Shown here one piece after another: positions 4,531 to 8,350 of a stretch of DNA of 8,350 bases. The stretch is from UBA10107 sp964572885. Lineage in GTDB: Archaea > Nanobdellota > Nanobdellia > Woesearchaeales > UBA10107. Location: the NCBI GenBank assembly GCA_964572885.1, contig CAZNFC010000035.1, positions 1 through 8,350 on the forward strand. The letters run 5' to 3'. Position numbers and translations under genes: made by a program. The stretch's first letter is position 1, and each line of letters begins with the position of its first letter. Below the pieces are notes generated by a model. The model saw nothing but the letters and a program-made list of their open reading frames with translations, had not been told where the DNA came from and made no database searches.

Positions 4531-5892
4531 ATGATAGAAGGAACTGACGTATTTGAGTATTTCTTATGTCCGTATAAAGTTTACAACAGACATAACAGAG
4601 ACAGGTCATTAATGGTACCTGCGAGTGAATTCACCAGGAGACTCATTGATCTTGGAAAAAATCATGAGAAAGAGCTCATATCATCAATAGAATATTCAAG
4701 ACCGGAATACTCTTTCGGGGATTTCACAAAAGGATTCCTGCAGACATTCAAATTGATGCAGATTGGTTCTGAAGTAATATATCAAGGCGTACTCAAAGAA
4801 GGAGAATATCTAGGGATTCCTGACATATTGTTCAGGCAGAAAGGAGAATCAAAACTTGGTTCGTATTATTATATTCCTGCAGACATAAAATCAACTTTAA
4901 GGAGCAAAGATGAGCAGATAATGCAATTGATGTTCTATAACATGGTTCTTGAGAAGATACAGGGATACAGCTCAGGAAAAGGGATCTTGATCCTGAAAGA
5001 CTGTTCAGAGATGATAGATTTGACAAAGCATCAGGATAAATTCAAACAGGCATTATCCATGATCGAAAGGATAAATAAAGGACTTGAATATGGGCTGCAC
5101 ATAGACAGCGTATGCAAGGACTGCCCTTGGAGAAATGTGTGCATACCTATCGCTGAAGAAAAGAAGGACGTTTCTCTTGTTTATGGATTGTCAAGGCCTG
5201 CTCATTACAAGATACAGGAGATTGGTATTGAGACTTTAGGAGATCTCAGCAGATCCGAAACAAGCAAAGTGGCAGAATCTCTTGGAAATACAGAAAGCGT
5301 AATTGAAAAATGGAAAGAGCAGGCAAATGTGATTCTTACGAATAAGGACAAGATAACAAAACTCGAGCTTCCAAAAACAAAGCATCATGTGTGTTTAGAC
5401 ATAGAGACAGCTGAAGATGGAAGTTTATATTTAATCGGACTGTGGCATAACGGAGAATTCAAATATTTCTTTTCAGAGAATGATGAAAGAAAAATTATAA
5501 ATGAATTCATTGACTATGTACTTTCTCTTGAGGATTTCAGGCTGTATCATTATGGAGTGTATGAGAAGACTTTGTTCAGGCAGTTATTCGAGAGATATGG
5601 CATAGAAGAGCACATAAGAAAAACAATATATGATAACATGATTGATCTTTTCACATTAGTCAAAAGACATGCTGTACTTCCTTTGAAATATTATAATCTG
5701 AAAGATGTAGCAAAGCATTTTGGCTTCAAATGGAGATCTTCTGATGCTTCAGGAGGAAATTCCATAATGTGGTATGAAGAATGGAGAAAAAACAAGGACG
5801 AAAAACTATTAAAGAAGATACTTGACTATAATGAAGATGACGTGAAAGGGACTCATGTTGTATTAGAGAAATTATCAGAGGAAAATATATGA
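4531..5892 (+). CDS. RecB/Cas4-like Fe-S nuclease fused to RNase H-like exonuclease (TM0106-type)
   Basis: A 453-residue two-nuclease protein of the kind called TM0106-family RecB-like putative nucleases. The N-terminal PD-(D/E)XK domain shows Asp98 (GIPDIL), Asp118-Ile-Lys120 (ADIKST) and the QxxxY motif at 132-136 (QLMFY). Cys13 (FLCPYKVY) plus Cys195, 198 and 204 (CKDCPWRNVC) have the C...CxxCx5C spacing of Cas4 and AddB, so a 4Fe-4S cluster is likely. A probable helix-hairpin-helix region (about 218-240, GLSRPAHYKIQEIGIETLGDL) connects to an RNase H-like 3'-5' exonuclease domain (285-450) with Asp290/Glu292 (CLDIET), HYGVYEKT (340-347), Asp372 and YNEDDV (433-438). The target is unknown; DNA repair is the likely setting. 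Its TGA overlaps the ATG of the next gene by four bases. Confidence 0.87.
   Translation: MIEGTDVFEYFLCPYKVYNRHNRDRSLMVPASEFTRRLIDLGKNHEKELISSIEYSRPEYSFGDFTKGFLQTFKLMQIGSEVIYQGVLKEGEYLGIPDILFRQKGESKLGSYYYIPADIKSTLRSKDEQIMQLMFYNMVLEKIQGYSSGKGILILKDCSEMIDLTKHQDKFKQALSMIERINKGLEYGLHIDSVCKDCPWRNVCIPIAEEKKDVSLVYGLSRPAHYKIQEIGIETLGDLSRSETSKVAESLGNTESVIEKWKEQANVILTNKDKITKLELPKTKHHVCLDIETAEDGSLYLIGLWHNGEFKYFFSENDERKIINEFIDYVLSLEDFRLYHYGVYEKTLFRQLFERYGIEEHIRKTIYDNMIDLFTLVKRHAVLPLKYYNLKDVAKHFGFKWRSSDASGGNSIMWYEEWRKNKDEKLLKKILDYNEDDVKGTHVVLEKLSEENI
5877..5881 (+). promoter_or_regulatory. Shine-Dalgarno site of the pseudouridine synthase gene
   Basis: AGAGG lies seven bases before the ATG at 5889 and inside the end of the nuclease gene. 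It supports that start and shows that this operon-internal gene can recruit ribosomes directly in addition to translational coupling. Confidence 0.5.
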
Positions 5893-6602
5893 ACAAATTA
5901 CGTTTAATCCAAATAATAAAGAAAGCAGGACTTGTAGATACAAGAGCTGAAGCGATGAAGCTCATCAAGTCAGGAAAAGTAAAAGTTAATGGAATTTCTG
6001 TTACAGATATATATTATCAGACAAGGCCTAACAAAGTCACAGTTGAAGGAAAGCCGATTAATCTTGTGGAAAAGATGGTCTATTTCCTTCTGAACAAACC
6101 TGCTGGTTATTCCTGCCAGAAGACAGAAGTTCCGAATGTGCTGCAATTATTCAAGCTTGGAGATAAGAAGATAGAGAATATGCTCCATCCGATAGGAAGA
6201 TTGGATGTAGATACGACAGGATTATTGATTGTCACAAATGACGGTTCCATAATGCATCAGATACTGAAACCTGAGGAAAATGTGTGGAAGACTTACCATG
6301 TTGTTTCAGATAAGGAATTGAGTTCTTCTGAACTTGAAAAAATTAGAAATGGGATAACGATAAAGATGGATATGGAAATTTACAGATGTCTTCCTGCGAA
6401 AATTGAAAGGATAAAAACTTTAACCTATGAAGTAAAAATAAAAGAAGGAAAGAAAAGACAGGTCAAGAGGATGTTTGAAGCTGTTAATGCTAAAGTTCTA
6501 AATTTGAAGAGAGTCGCTATTGGCGGATTAGTCCTTCCTGACATTAAAGAAGGAGAATACAAAGAAGTAAGAAAAGAAGATTTAGAGAAGATATTTAATT
6601 AA
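5889..6602 (+). CDS. RsuA/RluB-family pseudouridine synthase with S4 domain
   Basis: A 237-residue enzyme expected to convert uridine to pseudouridine in ribosomal RNA. Residues 1-57 form an S4 RNA-binding domain (LRLIQIIKKAGLVDTRAEAMKLI, VKVNGISV). The catalytic domain starts at about 62 with VYFLLNKPAGYSC. The motif GRLDVDTTGLL (103-113) holds the catalytic Asp106. WKTYHV (133-138) and EGKKRQVKRMFEAVNAKVL (186-204) match the later conserved blocks, and RVAIGGLVL closes the fold. Length is typical of RsuA, RluB, RluE or RluF; the exact uridine target cannot be assigned. This family is mainly bacterial, whereas archaea rely largely on guide-RNA complexes, so bacterial transfer is likely. ATGA overlap ties it to the nuclease gene. 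Its 3' end overlaps the convergent gene by eight bases. Confidence 0.92.
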   Translation: MNKLRLIQIIKKAGLVDTRAEAMKLIKSGKVKVNGISVTDIYYQTRPNKVTVEGKPINLVEKMVYFLLNKPAGYSCQKTEVPNVLQLFKLGDKKIENMLHPIGRLDVDTTGLLIVTNDGSIMHQILKPEENVWKTYHVVSDKELSSSELEKIRNGITIKMDMEIYRCLPAKIERIKTLTYEVKIKEGKKRQVKRMFEAVNAKVLNLKRVAIGGLVLPDIKEGEYKEVRKEDLEKIFN

Positions 6603-7191
6603 CTTTAATTCCTAAAGCTTTTCCCCACACAGCAAATGTATTTATCACGAATCTCCCGTCAATATATTCGAATGAGACATGCCTGTCTGGGAAGCTTTTC
6701 CTGGAATGCATATCTGCCAGGCCTATGTAAATTCTATCTGAACTTAATCCGCTGATTCTCTCAAGCGTCTTTGTGATGTTTCCATCATTATTTCCTGTTC
6801 CTAACAAAGCTCTTATCGAACGAGGGCTTCCTTTGAGCATCTCCTCCAATGGAACCTCAGAAAGACTTGGAAGATCATAAACATTCCTCGAACCATGGCC
6901 GTTTTGTGAAACTATCCCTTGATTATCATTATTGACACCTACTTTTGTCAATGTGAGCAATCCTTGATCCAACAGAGAATCTTTTTTCAAGAATAATATT
7001 CTTATTTTTTTAATCACATCTTCAGAAGCGACTTCTCCAAGAAGATATAAATGAGACGCCGTCAATGCATCGGTCCCCTGTTCAGATGCATTTTTTAGGA
7101 TCAAATCAATAGTCAATGCTTTATCAGGATTGATTGCAGAAGGATAAATACCAGCTTTTATTGCTTTTGCTATAGAATCGTTGTAAATCAT
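6595..7191 (-). CDS. Hypothetical protein, family not recognised
   Basis: A 198-residue protein without signal peptide, membrane segment, cysteine cluster or nucleotide-binding loop; it contains no cysteine at all. The first two thirds look mainly helical (DKALTIDLILKNASEQG, ASHLYLLGEVASEDVIKKI), then comes a Gly/Asn-rich part (VGVNNDNQGIVSQNGHGS, 84-101) and a likely alpha/beta C-terminal part with ADMHSRKSFPDRHVSFEYI (158-176) and INTFAVWGKALGIKV. The polar cluster His160-Ser-Arg-Lys and Asp168-Arg-His170 might be a site, but this is a guess. The ATG at 7191 has a box A about 25 bases upstream, consistent with a leaderless mRNA. It stands alone between the convergent pseudouridine synthase gene and the divergent rps15. 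The sound promoter and full-length frame support a real gene. Confidence 0.7.
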   Translation of the reverse strand: MIYNDSIAKAIKAGIYPSAINPDKALTIDLILKNASEQGTDALTASHLYLLGEVASEDVIKKIRILFLKKDSLLDQGLLTLTKVGVNNDNQGIVSQNGHGSRNVYDLPSLSEVPLEEMLKGSPRSIRALLGTGNNDGNITKTLERISGLSSDRIYIGLADMHSRKSFPDRHVSFEYIDGRFVINTFAVWGKALGIKVN

Positions 7192-7210
7192 GATTTGGGC
7201 TGATTTTTGG

Positions 7211-7220
7211 CTATATAAAC
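7211..7220 (-). promoter_or_regulatory. Box A for the hypothetical gene 6595-7191
   Basis: The minus strand reads GTTTATATAG, centred about 25 bases before the ATG at 7191, so the message should start at the codon itself. Confidence 0.6.
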
Positions 7221-7247
7221 TTCTTTCGTCACTAATGCTTAGTAAGG

Positions 7248-7258
7248 TTTATAAATAA
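7248..7258 (+). promoter_or_regulatory. Box A for rps15
   Basis: TTTATAAATAA is the best box A on the plus strand here. It predicts transcription starting near 7280 and a leader of about 74 bases, unlike the leaderless pattern elsewhere in the window. Confidence 0.6.
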
Positions 7259-7312
7259 CCTATTTGTCCAAAATAACATTGAGAGATAAATCGGTCAAGG
7301 CTGGTTTATGCT

Positions 7313-7347
7313 GGAGATAGAAGTTTATTTCTATTCCGCTCAAGGAG
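7313..7347 (+). promoter_or_regulatory. rps15 leader hairpin and Shine-Dalgarno site
   Basis: ATAGAA (7317-7322) pairs perfectly with TTCTAT (7329-7334). The stem extends through a G-U pair and, past one bulged A, two G-C pairs (7313-7314 with 7336-7337). The Shine-Dalgarno site AAGGAG follows at 7342-7347, six bases before the ATG. The hairpin ends only four bases before it and could modulate ribosome access, perhaps by binding of S15 itself; the latter is inferred from well-known bacterial S15 autoregulation. Confidence 0.45.
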
Positions 7348-7353
7348 AAAAAT

Positions 7354-7809
7354 ATGGCAAGAGTTTATTCAAGAAGAAAAGGAAAAGCCGGTTCTACAAG
7401 ACCGTCAGTAAGAAAAGCGCCAAGCTGGCAGAAGTACAATGCTTCTGAAGTGGAAGCTTTGATCGTAAAGCTTTCAAAAGAAGGAAAATCACCTTCGCAG
7501 ATCGGGATGATCTTAAGAGATTCCTATGGAGTTCCTGACGTCAAGGCATCCACTAAGAAACAAGTAGTAGGTATCTTGAAAGAAAAAAATGTTTCTTTGA
7601 AACTGCCTGAAGATCTTACAGCATTACTGAGAAGAGTAGTTGATCTTTTGAAGCATCTTGAGAAAAATCACAAGGATGAATCTGCCTACAGAGGATTGGG
7701 AATAACCGAATCCAAGATAGGAAGAGTCGTAAAATACTACAAATCGGCCAAGAAGCTTCCTCAAGACTGGAAATACGACAGAGAAAACGTACAGTTATTG
7801 CTGAAGTGA
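7354..7809 (+). CDS. rps15: Small-subunit ribosomal protein uS15 (archaeal S15, eukaryotic S13 type)
   Basis: The 151-residue protein binds 16S rRNA in the small ribosomal subunit. It has the archaeal/eukaryotic form with an N-terminal extension: MARVYSRRKGKAGSTRP, then PSWQKYNASEVEALIVKLSKEGKSPSQIGMILRDSYGVPDVK (residues 24-65). The conserved S15 core follows, with LPEDLTALLRRVVDLLKHLEKN and YRGLGITESKIGRVVKYYKSAKKLPQDWKYD near the C-terminus. Bacterial S15 is only about 89 residues, so this is a strong domain marker. The start is fixed by a good Shine-Dalgarno site six bases away and by the conserved MAR beginning. The SET-domain gene begins 21 bases after the stop. Confidence 0.97.
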   Translation: MARVYSRRKGKAGSTRPSVRKAPSWQKYNASEVEALIVKLSKEGKSPSQIGMILRDSYGVPDVKASTKKQVVGILKEKNVSLKLPEDLTALLRRVVDLLKHLEKNHKDESAYRGLGITESKIGRVVKYYKSAKKLPQDWKYDRENVQLLLK

Positions 7810-7811
7810 TT

Positions 7812-7829
7812 ATTCATTTTTTATATAAC
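7812..7829 (+). promoter_or_regulatory. T-rich/TATA-like spacer between rps15 and the SET gene
   Basis: ATTCATTTTTTATATAAC fills the 21-base gap. The T-run could end rps15 transcripts. As a box A it would predict a start near 7850, inside the SET gene, so it does not explain SET expression. No Shine-Dalgarno site precedes the SET ATG. Readthrough from rps15 is the simplest source. Confidence 0.3.
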
Positions 7830-7830
7830 A

Positions 7831-8340
7831 ATGAACAATAAAGTTGTTGTTAGAGATAGTCGGATTAGCGGCAAGGGACTGTTTGCCAAGCAGGACATTA
7901 AGAAAGGCGAAATTGTGTCCGATACGCATGGACAGTTAGTTCCTGATGAAAAATTAGATTATCCTCCTTACCTGGAATGGAGCGAGATTTGTTTCCAAGT
8001 GAAACATGGCTATCATATTTGTCCAGATCCTTTGACTCAAGAAGGCATGAAAGAAATGTTTTTTCTTAATCACTCATGTGATCCGAATTGCGGAATTAAA
8101 GGGAGTACCAGTTTAATTGCGATGAGAAACATCAAAGAGGGGGAAGAATTGACTTTTGATTATGCCATGACAGATGCAGACTACGAAGGAGATTCCGGAT
8201 CTAAGAGAAAAGAATGTTTGTGCGGAAGTTCTAATTGCAGAAAATTAATTACTGGAGAGGATTGGCAAGATAAAAAATTACAAAAGAGATATATGGGATT
8301 CTTCTCCGATTACGTTCAAAGCAGGATAGATAATTTATAA
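7831..8340 (+). CDS. SET-domain protein lysine methyltransferase with post-SET zinc site
   Basis: A 169-residue compact SET protein, expected to transfer methyl groups from S-adenosylmethionine to lysine side chains. SET signatures run in order: SRISGKGLFAKQDIKKGEIV (10-29), the SAM-binding NHSCDPNC (80-87), and ELTFDY (106-111) with the catalytic tyrosine Tyr111. CLCGSSNC (129-136) matches the post-SET CxCx4C pattern; with Cys83 it would form the zinc site that closes the active site in eukaryotic histone methyltransferases. There is no pre-SET domain. A 21-base gap suggests co-transcription with rps15. Ribosomal protein, chromatin protein or another lysine-rich target is possible; a Methanosarcina SET protein is known to methylate the chromatin protein MC1. 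The target is not determined. Confidence 0.9.
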   Translation: MNNKVVVRDSRISGKGLFAKQDIKKGEIVSDTHGQLVPDEKLDYPPYLEWSEICFQVKHGYHICPDPLTQEGMKEMFFLNHSCDPNCGIKGSTSLIAMRNIKEGEELTFDYAMTDADYEGDSGSKRKECLCGSSNCRKLITGEDWQDKKLQKRYMGFFSDYVQSRIDNL

Positions 8341-8350
8341 ATATTTCTTT

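Noticed and set aside
4832..5026. Minus-strand open frame inside the nuclease gene
   Set aside because: Serine/leucine-rich shadow of a real coding strand with no signals of its own.
4531..5892. Cas4-like cysteine spacing taken as a sign of a CRISPR-Cas locus
   Set aside because: No repeat-spacer array and no Cas1, Cas2 or effector gene is present; the fused RNase H-like domain points to the TM0106-type family.
5726..5968. Minus-strand open frame across the nuclease/pseudouridine synthase junction
   Set aside because: It is antisense to two well-supported genes and resembles no known protein.
7818..7829. TATA-like stretch as the SET gene promoter
   Set aside because: The usual spacing would start transcription about 20 bases inside the gene, and no later start codon would keep the conserved SET N-terminus.

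Overview
The window looks like a piece of a small, A+T-rich archaeal chromosome, probably from a DPANN-type lineage of the Woesearchaeota/Pacearchaeota kind; the lineage is inferred and cannot be proved here. Archaeal identity rests on diphthine synthase, a long archaeal/eukaryotic-type ribosomal protein uS15, two tRNA-Gln genes without an encoded CCA, and TATA-like box A elements about 25-29 bases upstream of many start codons, which implies leaderless mRNAs. Small lipoproteins with a six-cysteine C-terminal domain fit DPANN genomes.

Layout. Bases 1-228 hold no convincing protein gene but contain a possible promoter, two hairpins with the same loop, and a T-rich tract: a candidate small structured RNA. 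dphB follows on the plus strand (229-987) and converges with a leftward pair of paralogous lipoprotein genes (984-1723). Next come tRNA-Gln(UUG) (+), a leftward nfo/zinc-ribbon operon (1926-2962), and tRNA-Gln(CUG) (+). The second tRNA and nfo appear to share one A/T-rich box. A leftward M24 metallopeptidase gene (3399-4457) is followed by a three-helix membrane protein gene. Across a 73-base divergent promoter region lies a rightward operon: a RecB/Cas4-like nuclease fused to an RNase H-like exonuclease, overlapping by four bases with an RsuA-family pseudouridine synthase. An unrecognised protein is encoded leftward (6595-7191). The window ends with rps15, which has a long leader containing a hairpin and a strong Shine-Dalgarno site, and a SET-domain protein methyltransferase.

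How the genes fit together. Much of the content concerns translation (dphB acting on elongation factor 2, two tRNA-Gln, rps15, a pseudouridine synthase) and DNA repair or nucleases (nfo, the RecB-like/RNase H-like fusion). Promoter usage splits in two: first genes mostly look leaderless, while rps15 and the operon-internal pseudouridine synthase have purine-rich ribosome binding sites. I found no CRISPR array, insertion sequence or phage module, and no clear new multi-gene system. The better leads are the 5' hairpin region, the shared tRNA/nfo promoter, the rps15 leader, the RsuA-family enzyme in an archaeon, the SET protein beside rps15, and the unrecognised 198-residue protein.
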